From positions 1 through 64,000 of the forward strand of contig JAGYIP010000010.1 of assembly GCA_018402635.1 (NCBI GenBank): a DNA stretch of 64,000 bases. The letters run 5' to 3'. Numbering within the stretch: position 1 is the stretch's first letter; every line of letters begins with the position of its first letter. The notes under the pieces were generated by a model. That model was given only the letters and a program-made list of their open reading frames with translations. It was not told where the DNA came from and made no database searches. Positions 45,945 through 55,419 of this stretch are shown piece by piece. The stretch comes from Burkholderiaceae bacterium (GTDB lineage Bacteria > Pseudomonadota > Gammaproteobacteria > Burkholderiales > Burkholderiaceae_A). Position numbers and translations under genes: made by a program.

Positions 45945-48431
45945 ATGCCTATCAAGCCTTTGTGGCCTCTTCTTGCCTTTTCCCCTGTTTTTCTTTTCGG
46001 CAGCCTTAGCTGGGCCGCCGAATGCAGGCTGGGCGCAACACCCTCGTCATTCGAACCGACCCTTGTTCGCCTTCAAGACACCGCAGGTGGAACTCCAGCC
46101 AGCCGTCCTTCTTCCCAAGGCGCTGGTGTGGGCTTCTCCGAGGGCGGTTACCTTGGTTTTCTTCCCCTTCGATTGGACCCAAGGCTTAATCTGCTGCCCT
46201 CGAGCGCCCAGACCCCAGCCTATTTGTTTGGCCAGGCCCTTGATGGCCAGTTTCAAGACCAGGTTCGTATGGAGGGTGAGGCTGCCCTTCGACAGCTTGG
46301 TTTTTCGCTCAAGGCCAATCAGCTCACCATGGACATGGTTCCGAATCGGCTTATCGCTCGGGGGGAGGTGACGCTCTTTCGCGAGGGCGAGTTGTACAAA
46401 GGGCCCGAACTCACTCTTGATCTGGGTACTCAGCAGGGCTGGTTTCGTAATGTGAGCTACGAGTTCAGCAGCCTTAATGCAACAGGGCAGGCCGAGCGCA
46501 TCGACTTTATTCAGCCCGGTGAGGTTGTCTTGTCCAATGCCAGCTTTACCACCTGCCCGGTGGATCGACCTGCCTGGCGGCTTGAGAGTAAGACCTTGGC
46601 CGTGGACCAGGTTCGTGAAATAGCCAGCAGCCAGGGCAGCCAGCTTTATTGGGGAGATACCCCTTTGCTGCCCTTGGGCGATCTCTCCTTTTCAATAGGG
46701 GAGCAACGAAAGTCGGGTGTGCTGCCGCCTCTTTACAGAGTCACCTCCAACCTCGGGCTGGAGCTTGAAGTTCCTTATTACTGGAACATCGCACCTAACC
46801 GAGATATGACGTTAAGTCCGCGATTGATTCAGCGACGGGGGCTAATGCTTGGCGCTGAGGGGCGATACCTCTGGCATCGAGGGTATGGAACCCTCGATGT
46901 TGACTATCTTCCCAATGACCAAGTGATCAAGGCTGATAGGCATCGACTTGAGATGAATCATGTTTTTCAGGCCCGCCCCGACCTGCGGCTAAGCATAGAC
47001 GCTGCTCGTGTGTCGGACGACAGCTACTTCGCAGATTTTGGAGGCTCGCTTCTTGGCTCTTCCCGAAGGGTTTTACCTGTATTAATCAGTGCGGATGCAC
47101 ATTGGAAGGGCGTTCAGATGGCCGCTCAGGTGCAAGAGTTCCAAGTGCTGCAAGACCCGAACGCTCCCATTATTGCTCCCTATGCTTGGTTGCCGCGTTT
47201 TGTTGCAAGTCGATCGGGCACGTTTGAGCCAAATCTTTTTTCTCAAGGAGCGTCACTTCCTCGAGTGAAGTGGAAAAGCGACTTTGAGGCTATTTCCTTT
47301 CGACATCCAACGCTTGCCGAGGGGGATCGTTTCGTAGTGAGAACCAGTGCAGAGCTCCCAATACAACTTGGTGTTGTCGAAACGAGGGCTCGACTTGGTC
47401 TTCATACAACCCATTACATACACAGGAAAAACGGTAGTCTCGAGGAGACGGGCAGACGTTTTTTTGGGGGTCTTCGAGACCCAGCGCTTGGTGTCTTCCA
47501 GCCCAATATCGGCGAGGCTACCGAGTCGTATTCGCGGGTTTTGCCGTCGTTTAGCCTCGATGCCTCGACGACGTTAGAGCGAGACATTCGTTGGCAGAGT
47601 AAGAACGATATCTTGACGATTGAACCGCGGATGCTTTACGTCTACACACCCTTTAAGGACCAAGAAAAGCTTCCGGTTTTTGATGCGGCTCAGCCTACCG
47701 TTAGCTTTGCTCAGATCTTATCTGACAGAGTTTTTAGTGGCCAAGACAGGATTGCAGACCAGAATCATCTAACGACAGCGTTAACAGGTCGGGTTCTTGA
47801 TAATGAGACGGGACAGGAAAGGCTGCGGGCTTCTTTTGCCCAGCGTTTCTATTTCACAAAGCAGGGCGTTGTCTTGCCCGGCCAGACGCCTCGAGAAGAC
47901 ATGGAGAGCGACCTTTTTGCCGAAGGCGGATTTTCGGCCTTTCGAGATTGGCGCTTTGATGCGGTTGGGCAGTACACCGCCAGACAGGGGCGCTGGCAAG
48001 GGGGGGCTGCTTCGGCCAGGTATGAGCCGCGCCCCGGGTATTCCGCTTACATGTCGTATCGCTTCACCAGGGATTCAGTCAATGTCATCGATCTCGCGTT
48101 TCAGGCGCCTGTCGCAAAGAATTGGTATGCGGTTGGCAGGTACAGTTACTCGCTTGCACACAAGGAAAATGGTATTCAAATGGATGCTGGCCTCGTCGAG
48201 GCCATTGCCGGGTTTGAATACGATGGCGGCTGTTGGGTGGGCCGTGTTGTCTTGCAGCGCTTTGCCACGGCAGCGCAGGAGACCAATACAGCGGTATTCT
48301 TACAGATTGAGCTCAATGGCATTGCCAGGGTGGGCACCGATCCGCTGCAGGTTTTACGTCGTAGTATTCCAAGCTACCGCATGGTGAACCAGTTGGCGCC
48401 TGGTCCTGCAAGGTTTGAGAACTTCCAGTAG
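45945..48431 (+). CDS. lptD: LPS-assembly protein LptD
   Basis: Outer-membrane translocon that places lipopolysaccharide in the outer leaflet with LptE, 828 residues. Signal peptide 1-24 ends LSWAAEC. An N-terminal LptA-like jellyroll (about 105-220, ANQLTMDMVPNRLIARGEVTLF) is followed by the beta-barrel (GVLPPLYRVTSNLGLELEVPYYWNIAPNRDMTLSPRL). Three cysteines are in the expected places: near the N-terminus (AEC), FTTCPVDRP, and GGCWVGRV near the C-terminus; E. coli has paired cysteines at these sites. The frame is intact. No ribosome-binding site precedes the ATG. Confidence 0.95.
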   Translation: MPIKPLWPLLAFSPVFLFGSLSWAAECRLGATPSSFEPTLVRLQDTAGGTPASRPSSQGAGVGFSEGGYLGFLPLRLDPRLNLLPSSAQTPAYLFGQALDGQFQDQVRMEGEAALRQLGFSLKANQLTMDMVPNRLIARGEVTLFREGELYKGPELTLDLGTQQGWFRNVSYEFSSLNATGQAERIDFIQPGEVVLSNASFTTCPVDRPAWRLESKTLAVDQVREIASSQGSQLYWGDTPLLPLGDLSFSIGEQRKSGVLPPLYRVTSNLGLELEVPYYWNIAPNRDMTLSPRLIQRRGLMLGAEGRYLWHRGYGTLDVDYLPNDQVIKADRHRLEMNHVFQARPDLRLSIDAARVSDDSYFADFGGSLLGSSRRVLPVLISADAHWKGVQMAAQVQEFQVLQDPNAPIIAPYAWLPRFVASRSGTFEPNLFSQGASLPRVKWKSDFEAISFRHPTLAEGDRFVVRTSAELPIQLGVVETRARLGLHTTHYIHRKNGSLEETGRRFFGGLRDPALGVFQPNIGEATESYSRVLPSFSLDASTTLERDIRWQSKNDILTIEPRMLYVYTPFKDQEKLPVFDAAQPTVSFAQILSDRVFSGQDRIADQNHLTTALTGRVLDNETGQERLRASFAQRFYFTKQGVVLPGQTPREDMESDLFAEGGFSAFRDWRFDAVGQYTARQGRWQGGAASARYEPRPGYSAYMSYRFTRDSVNVIDLAFQAPVAKNWYAVGRYSYSLAHKENGIQMDAGLVEAIAGFEYDGGCWVGRVVLQRFATAAQETNTAVFLQIELNGIARVGTDPLQVLRRSIPSYRMVNQLAPGPARFENFQ

Positions 48432-48468
48432 CCCGTTGGCCTTAGGGCACAGAGTAAGAAAGGTAGGA

Positions 48469-49885
48469 ATGGCATTGCGAAGACCAGTTAGTCAAACAGA
48501 GGAGCGATCCCAGGGCCTGGCTGTTGCGCATCTTTTTTGTGTTGGCATCGCCTCGGTCCTTCATCTGGGCTCAGCCCACATCGGCAAACGCTCAGTCGGG
48601 TCTGTCGCCGGGCATTTCAAATAACTCACCGTCGTTAGCGCAACCCTTAGGCCAGGCCCGCGCACCCATACTGCTTGACCGAGTTGTGGCGGTGGTCAAC
48701 AACGATGTCATTGTCGAGAGCGAACTGCGCCGTCGGCTCGACCAGGTGCGCCGCAACCTTGCCCGCCCGGGCCAGGCCCTTCCCCCCGAGCAGGTCTTGC
48801 GTGACCAGGTGCTCGACCGCATGACCACCGACCTTGCCTTGCTTCAGCGAGCACTTGAGGCGGGCCTGCAGGTTGATAACCAAAGCCTTGATCGCGCCAT
48901 TGTGAGGCTAGCTGAATCCAATGGCCTAACCGTCTCTGCCCTTCGTAATCAGCTTAGAGCAGAAGGCGTCAGTTTTGAAACCTTCCGCGAGGACATTCGC
49001 GATGAAATTACCATCTCAAGGCTGCGTGAACGCGACGTGGAGAACCGCCTTCGAATATCGGATTCCGAAATCGATGCCTTTCTTGAGTCGCAGGGCCAAA
49101 GCCTTAAAAGAGTCGAGGAGTGGCAGATCTCGCAAATTCTCATTCCTCTTCGTTCAGACGCCTCCGAGCAAGAGCTTCAAGAGGCAACCCAGCGCATAAA
49201 GGCTTGGGCAGAGGCTGTTCGTAAGTCAGAGGCCTCTTTTGCCGAGCTTGCAAGGCAACACTCCAAGTCGCCCGAGGCAGCCCAAGGCGGCGCCCTGGGC
49301 TGGCGGTCTTCGGAACGTATGCCCTCGCTTTTCTTCCAGGCAGTTAAAGACCTCCAGGCAGGCGACCTAACGACGCCCTTGCGCAGTGGCAATGGCCTGC
49401 ATCTTCTGCGTGTTGACGACCGACGGGTTGCCATTGGTGGTGAGCTTGTTGATGTCTATCGGGCGCGCCATATTCTTATTCGGGTGGATGCCAATACCTC
49501 CGAAGAGCAGGCCGCACGCAGGCTTGCCGATCTGCGCGATCGGCTCAAGCTTGGGGAGCCCTTTGAGCGACTGGCGCGCGCTGTTTCGCAGGACCCGGGC
49601 TCTGCTGCAAAAGGCGGTGAGCTCGACTGGGCCTACCCTGGCGACCTGGTACCCGAGTTTGAGCGGGCATTGGCTCAGCTTCGGCCCGGTGAAATAAGCC
49701 CGCCTGTGCGGACCATGTTTGGGCTGCATCTTATTGAGCTTCTTGAGCGAAAGCGTGAGCCACTCTCCGAGGAACGTTTTCGGCTGGCAGCCCGTCTTGC
49801 CTTGCGGGATCGCAAGTTGTCGGAGGCGGTGAATGACTGGATGCGCGAGGTGCGTGCCAACAGCTATGTGGAGATCAAGCCCTAG
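48469..49885 (+). CDS. surA: Periplasmic chaperone/peptidyl-prolyl isomerase SurA, N-terminal frameshift suspected
   Basis: Chaperone for outer-membrane proteins. The main frame (48524, TTG, to 49885) has the SurA N-domain (VVAVVNNDVIVESELRRRL) and two parvulin domains: ISQILIPLRSDAS to LLRVDDRR, and ARHILIRVDANTSEE to FGLHLIELLERK. A better signal peptide is in another frame from ATG 48469 (MALRR, then GLAVAHLFCVGIASVLHL), joining AQPTSANAQS if one G is removed at 48567-48569. AAAGGTAGGA precedes that ATG. Joined length is about 471 residues. pdxA, often found between surA and rsmA, is absent here. Confidence 0.9.
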
Positions 49886-49897
49886 GGCTCTACGGCC

Positions 49898-50701
49898 GTG
49901 AAAGCCAAGCGCCGGTTTGGTCAAAACTTTCTGCGCGACCAGGGTATTGCTCGTGCCATTGTTCGCTGCATTAACCCATCTCCAGGCCAGACGCTTGTTG
50001 AAATTGGGCCTGGCCAGGGTGCCCTGACGGGGCTGCTGCTTGAGCAGGCGGGCCGTCTTGCAGCCATTGAAATTGATGAAGACCTGCTTCCGGTTTTGCG
50101 TCAACGCTTAGAGCCCAAGGGGCTTCAGCTGATTGCCCAGGATGTCTTAACCGTTAACTTCAATTCGCTTGCTCATGAGCTGCAGGCCTCGACGCTTCGG
50201 GTGGTGGGCAATCTGCCCTACAACATCTCCTCGCCGGTTTTGTTTCATCTTCTTGCCTACAGCCATGCCATAGAAGATCAGACCTTTATGCTGCAAGAAG
50301 AGGTGGTGGACCGCATGGTTGCAGCCCCGGGATCGAAAACCTATGGGCGCCTCTCGGTCATGCTTCAGGCGAAATACGTCATGGAAAAGTGCCTGCATGT
50401 TCCGCCCGAGTCGTTCTGGCCGGTTCCCAAGGTTCAGTCGGCCGTGGTGCGCATGCAGCCCTTGCCCGTCGAGAACCCGCTTGTAAAAGACTGGCAGGTA
50501 TTTGGCGGTCTTGTGACTCAGGCTTTTTCATCTCGGCGCAAGATGATTCGAAATACCTTGGCCGTTTACCTTGATCGGCTTGACCTTCAAGCCCTTGGCG
50601 TGGATGCTCGGCAGAGGCCGGAAGAACTAAGTGTGACTCAGTACGCAGGCCTTGCCAATCAGCTTACCGACTCAAACGTCACCCCTTTAAGCCCCTGCTG
50701 A
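49898..50701 (+). CDS. rsmA: 16S rRNA dimethyladenosine transferase
   Basis: KsgA/RsmA: dimethylates A1518 and A1519 in helix 45 of 16S rRNA, 267 residues from GTG 49898. The SAM motif is FGQNFLRDQGIARAIVRCINPSP to TLVEIGPGQGALTGLLLE, followed by NLPYNISSPVLFHLL (catalytic motif) and the C-terminal helical domain. It starts 12 bp after surA, so they form one operon. The last 43 bp overlap the ygjP-like gene on the other strand. Confidence 0.95.
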   Translation: MKAKRRFGQNFLRDQGIARAIVRCINPSPGQTLVEIGPGQGALTGLLLEQAGRLAAIEIDEDLLPVLRQRLEPKGLQLIAQDVLTVNFNSLAHELQASTLRVVGNLPYNISSPVLFHLLAYSHAIEDQTFMLQEEVVDRMVAAPGSKTYGRLSVMLQAKYVMEKCLHVPPESFWPVPKVQSAVVRMQPLPVENPLVKDWQVFGGLVTQAFSSRRKMIRNTLAVYLDRLDLQALGVDARQRPEELSVTQYAGLANQLTDSNVTPLSPC

Positions 50702-51361
50702 CCGGCCTTGTAGTCAGGCAGTATGGTGGCCACCTCGTCCCAAAACGACCGGCTGTGGTCCATGGCCTTCAGGTGCGCAAGCTCGTGGGCCACGACATAG
50801 TCAATGACTGCAAGGCTAAACTGAATGAGCCGCCAGTTCAGGCGAATATGACCGTCCTGGGTGCAGCTGCCCCAACGGGTGCGCGCATGCGTAATGGAAA
50901 ACCGGCTGTAGCCGCGCCCTGACTTCTCAGACAGCGCATCAAGCCGCTCTTTCAAAATATCTTTGGCCTGTGCCTGCATAAAACCATGCACGCGGTCGCG
51001 CACTTGTTCGTGGTTGGGGTCGCCCACCGAGGGCACAAGCAATGCGGCCTCCTTGGCATCCCACAGCACTTCATCCATATGAGGCTGCAGTTTAAGAACG
51101 CAGGACTGGCCAAGAAACTGAACCGTTGCGCCCTGGGCCCAGCGGTCTTCGGGTTCAAGCTTATTGGCCTGACGCACCTGCCATTCTTTAAGCCGGTTGG
51201 TCAGCCAGCGCGACTTGTAGTCAAGAATGTTTGCAATTTCAGTAAGGGGTACCCAGTTGGGCGCAGTGACCTTAATACGCCCTTCAAGAATGGTCATGCC
51301 TACGGTGCGTCGTGCGACTGCGGCTTAACTCAATGGGGATCTTCTGGCCATCGAGTTCCAT
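50659..51361 (-). CDS. YgjP-like metallopeptidase-fold protein (DUF45), frameshifted
   Basis: Zinc-dependent protein of the YgjP/M48-like family with HELAHLKAMDHSRSFW, preceded by RTRWGSCTQDGHIRLNWRL, the two family hallmarks. Proposed activities include UTP pyrophosphatase; function is uncertain. The frame from 51297 lacks the N-terminus. In another frame, ATG 51361 gives MELDGQKIPIELSRS, which joins RRTVGMTILEGRIKVTAPNW if one base is dropped near 51308-51314; the 703-nt span supports this. That frame is open further upstream to the plsC end (51513), so the N-terminus may be longer. Confidence 0.83.
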
Positions 51362-51512
51362 AAAAGGTCCCGAGCGGCGCAGTTCAATGGTTCGTTGCGA
51401 GCGGCCAGCAAACGGCCTTGGCTCTGCCCGTGCATTGTCATGGGTCTGCGCGTTTTCAGGTGAACTGCTTTTTGGATTCGGGCTGGCGAGTGTTACACCA
51501 GATTCCTCGGAC

Positions 51513-52265
51513 TCAAGAAGAGACAGTTGGCTCGGAGAGTCGTTGGGTTTCGTCTTCAATGAAGGTCTCGATGCGAGACATAAGTGCCTCGGGGGTCTCG
51601 TTGGGTTGCGGAAAAACAGGCTCGCCAATTGACACCGAGATACAGCCTGGACGTTTGATAAAAGCATTGCGGGGCCATAACAACCCTGAGTTTAGAGCAA
51701 TTGGTAAAACAGGTACACCGAGGTCAATGGCAAGCCGGGCCGCGCCGGCTTTGTAGCGGCGACGCTCGCCGGGCTGGGTGCGTGTTCCTTCAGGAAAAAA
51801 GGTAATCCATCGACCCTGATCGAGTTTGGTCTGCGCCTGTGCCGCAATGCTCTGATAGGCATCTCGGCCATCACGCCGGTTGATATGAATCATGTCAAGA
51901 AGACCTATGGCCCAGCCAAAAAATGGAATGCGTAAGAGTTCTTGCTTGAAGACAAAGCAAAGCGGGCGAGGCAGAAACGATGGAAGAAAAAGTGTTTCCC
52001 AAGACGATTGATGCTTGGCGCAGACAATGAGCCGTTGATCTTTTGCAGCCTCTAAATGCTGCAGGCCTTCCACTTTCCAAGAAATGCCTAAAAGAAACCG
52101 CGCAGCAACCACTGTCATGGCAGGCCATTTCATGGCAAGCCTGTAGCGATTGCGCTGAGATAAAAGCGGTGCTGTGCTTATAAAAAGTGTGGCCCAGACA
52201 ACAAGGCTCGCCGCTTGAAACCCACCAAAGACCAGCGAACGAAAAAGTGAAATAACCAGACTCAC
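51513..52265 (-). CDS. plsC: 1-acyl-sn-glycerol-3-phosphate acyltransferase
   Basis: Membrane-bound acyltransferase that makes phosphatidic acid, 250 residues. An N-terminal hydrophobic segment (about 10-30) is followed by the catalytic AKHQSSWETLF (HX4E variant of HX4D, near 80), a second acceptor motif MIHINRRDG and FPEGTRTQPGERRR. It begins 3 bp inside glyS, on the same strand, so the two are coupled. Confidence 0.93.
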   Translation of the reverse strand: MSLVISLFRSLVFGGFQAASLVVWATLFISTAPLLSQRNRYRLAMKWPAMTVVAARFLLGISWKVEGLQHLEAAKDQRLIVCAKHQSSWETLFLPSFLPRPLCFVFKQELLRIPFFGWAIGLLDMIHINRRDGRDAYQSIAAQAQTKLDQGRWITFFPEGTRTQPGERRRYKAGAARLAIDLGVPVLPIALNSGLLWPRNAFIKRPGCISVSIGEPVFPQPNETPEALMSRIETFIEDETQRLSEPTVSS

Positions 52266-54431
52266 GTTGCTGCAGTAAGCCTTGCCAGGTCGGCAACCTG
52301 GTTCATGGCGCGGTGGGTCTGGCCAAGCAGTGCCATGCGGTTGGCACGCAGGCCTGGGTCGTCTGCGTTCACCATAACGGCCTCGAAGAACGCATCCACA
52401 GGTGCCTTTAACGCGGCAAGGCTTTCAAGTGACTCTTGAAAATGGCCGGACTCGGCAAAGGCCTGTGCCTTGGGTGCCGTCTGTGAGAGTGCCTGGGCAA
52501 GCGCCTTTTCGTTGGGCTCGATAAGCAGCTCGAAGCGAACTTCGCCAAAGGCCTTGTCGGCATCGGCTTTTTTAAGAATATTGCCAATGCGCTTGTTGGC
52601 TGCGCATAAGGCGGTTGCATGGGCGGTACTTAAAAACGCATTCACGGCTTGAAGTCTAGGCAGCCACTGCCAAGGCTTGTCAGGGCACTCAGCAAGTACG
52701 GCCTCGATGGCATCAACGCCATGGCCCTGGTCCTTTAAATAACCGCGGGCGCGATCAAGAAGAAAGCTATGAATGGCCTCAGCCTGCTGCTTCACGCCAT
52801 TCACACCCGCAAAGCTTTGTTGCCCAGTCGCAAGCAGCTCGGTGAGCCTAAGCGTGATGGGCGTCTCAATAAGCATGCGCAGAAGGCCAAGGGCAGCACG
52901 CCGAAGTCCGAAGGGATCTTTCTCGCCGGTGGGGCTCAAGCCAATGCCCCAGATGCCAACAAGCAGTTCGGTCTTGTCCGCTAGGGCCACGGCAAGTCCA
53001 AGGCCATTGGAGGCAAGGCTATCGCCTGCAAAGCGCGGATGGTAGTGGCCCTCAATGGCCTTGGCCACCTCGGCTGACTCGCCGTCGTGAAGAGCGTAGT
53101 ACTGGCCCATTACGCCCTGCAGTTCAGGAAATTCGCCAACCATGTCGGTGGCAAGATCGGCCTTGGCAAGTCGTGCGGCCCGCGTCGGCATCGCTGGCGT
53201 TGACACCCACGGCCTGGGCGAACTGCCCCGCAAGTTTTTCAAGCCGTGCAACGCGCTCGGCCTGGCTGCCAATTTTGTTGTGATAAATAACCGACTGCAA
53301 GGCGGTAAGCCTGTCGGCAAGCGGCCGCAGCCGGTCTTGATCAAAGAAGAATTTTGCATCGGCAAGCCGCGCGCGAATCACCCGCTCGTTGCCTTCAATA
53401 ACCTTCTGGGGGTCTTGCGAGACCAGGTTTGCAACCAATAAAAACCGATTTCGCAGCCGGCCTTCGTGATCGGTGACGGCAAAGTATTTCTGGTTCTGCT
53501 GCATGGTCAGAATGAGGCATTCTTGCGGCACTTCAAGAAAGGCCTCCTCAAACCTGCCCTCAAGAACAACTGGCCATTCCACCAGGCTTGTCACTTCATC
53601 TAAAAGCGCCTGAGGCATGACCACCTGGTCTTGCCCACTTGCCTTCTGAAGTGCGTCAGCAATAAGCGCCTGCCGCTCGGCAAAGCTTGCAACCACATGG
53701 CCTTGGGACCGCAACTGAGTCTGCCAGCTTTCGGCCGATTCAATAGTGAGTGGTTCTGGGCAGTGAAACCGATGCCCAAGGCTTACTCGCCCGGACGTCA
53801 GGCCGAGCGCCTCAATTTGCAAAACCTGGCTGCCGTGCAGGGCAACAAGCAGATGGGCAGGCCTTACGAACTTCACCTCCTGCCCATTCATGGCGTAGCG
53901 CATAACCTTTGGAATAGGCAGGTCTGCAATGGCGTCGTGAACGGCCTGCTGCAGAGCATCTTGAAGGCTTGCCCCGTGCTTGGTTGTCTGAACAACAAGA
54001 ACCTGTTGCTTGCCGTCGTCTTCGCGTTGCAGATTCTCAAGCGCGAGGTTCTCCCCAAGCACAAGATTGAATCCAGCCAGTTTCTTAACAAGCGGAGCCG
54101 TGGGCTCACCCTTGGCATCAAGGCCAATGGCAACCGGCAGCAGCTTAATGCGCAGGCTTTCATCGGCGGCCTGCGACAAGACATTGGAAATACGCACGGC
54201 AAGTCGCCGGGGGCTGGCGAACTCGGCAGCTTGGGACTGCCCATCGCAGACCCCTGCGGCCTGAAGACCTTTAAAAACGGACTGCGCAAACGACTGACCG
54301 AGGAACTTTAAGGCCTTGGGTGGCAGCTCTTCGGTGACCAGCTCAACAAGAAGCGTCTGCCGCAGAGCAGACCCGGCCCCTGCGGACTTGGTCCCTGCGG
54401 ACTCGGGCCGTGTAGACGCTGGGTTTGTCAT
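52262..54431 (-). CDS. glyS: Glycyl-tRNA synthetase beta subunit, frameshifted
   Basis: Beta subunit of tetrameric glycyl-tRNA synthetase. ATG 54431 overlaps the glyQ stop as ATGA. The first frame covers [20 protein letters not shown] to [14 protein letters not shown]. The remainder ([63 protein letters not shown]-binding end) is in the other frame to 52262. Removing one base in the CCC at 53179-53181 joins them; the 2170-nt span fits and gives about 722 residues, the normal length. An essential gene, so sequencing error is likely. Confidence 0.93.
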
Positions 54432-55408
54432 GCGGCGCCCGCCTGGGCTGCGACGGGCGAGGATGCGGCTTCGCCTGCCCGCCGGGAGCTTTGCAGAGGA
54501 CCGTCTGCCTGGCACATGGGAAAGCCAAGGGCCTGGCGAGACTCAAAGTAGGCCTGGGCAACCTGGCGTGAGAGGTTACGAATACGGCCTATGTACTGGG
54601 CCCGTTCGGTGACCGAAATAGCACCTCGGGCATCAAGCAAATTAAAGGTGTGGGCAGCTTTAAGCACCTGCTCGTAGGCGGGCAGCGCCAGGCTTTTTTC
54701 AAGCAGGCTCTGGGCGTCCGACTCGTGCTCACCAAAGCGTCGCAGCAGGGTCTCAACGTTGCTTGCCTCGAAGTTGTAGGTGGACTGTTCCACCTCGTTC
54801 TGATGATAGACATCGCGATAGAACATACGATGGGTCTGCGAGGCATCGTCTTGCCACTGACTCCAGGCAAGGTCGAAGACGTTTTCAACACCCTGCAGGT
54901 ACATGGCAAGCCGCTCAAGGCCGTAGGTAATTTCGCCGGTAATGGGCTGGCAGTCGATGCCACCCACCTGTTGAAAATAGGTGAACTGGGTAACCTCCAT
55001 GCCGTTTAGCCAGACCTCCCAGCCCAGCCCCCAGGCGCCCAGGGTGGGGTTCTCCCAGTCGTCTTCCACAAAGCGAATGTCATGCACCTTGGGGTCAATG
55101 CCCAGGGCTTGTAGAGACTGCAGATAAAGATCAAGAATGTTGCTAGGAGAAGGTTTTAGGACCACCTGGAATTGGTAGTAGTGCTGAAGCCTGTTGGGGT
55201 TCTTGCCATAGCGCCCGTCTTTGGGTCGTCGAGACGGCTGCACATAGGCCGCCCGCCAAGGCTCGGGCCCAAGGGCGCGTAAAAAGGTGGCGGTGTGCGA
55301 GGTGCCCGCACCCACTTCAAGGTCGATGGGCTGCAGAAGGGCGCATCCCTGCCGTGCCCAGAACTGCTGCAAGGTAAGAATGACGTCTTGGAAAAGAGGT
55401 GTTGTCAT
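54428..55408 (-). CDS. glyQ: Glycyl-tRNA synthetase alpha subunit
   Basis: Catalytic alpha subunit, 326 residues from ATG 55408 ([17 protein letters not shown]), the normal N-terminus; an upstream ATG at 55513 would overlap lnt. Class II motifs are [27 protein letters not shown] and [28 protein letters not shown]. Order glyQ-glyS with ATGA overlap. lnt ends 11 bp before its start. Confidence 0.96.
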   Translation of the reverse strand: MTTPLFQDVILTLQQFWARQGCALLQPIDLEVGAGTSHTATFLRALGPEPWRAAYVQPSRRPKDGRYGKNPNRLQHYYQFQVVLKPSPSNILDLYLQSLQALGIDPKVHDIRFVEDDWENPTLGAWGLGWEVWLNGMEVTQFTYFQQVGGIDCQPITGEITYGLERLAMYLQGVENVFDLAWSQWQDDASQTHRMFYRDVYHQNEVEQSTYNFEASNVETLLRRFGEHESDAQSLLEKSLALPAYEQVLKAAHTFNLLDARGAISVTERAQYIGRIRNLSRQVAQAYFESRQALGFPMCQADGPLQSSRRAGEAASSPVAAQAGAA

Positions 55409-55419
55409 AGCCCACCATT

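Noticed and set aside
53631-54311. 226-codon + strand open frame opposite glyS
   Set aside because: Runs fully inside the well-supported glyS coding region and shows no motif or ribosome-binding site.
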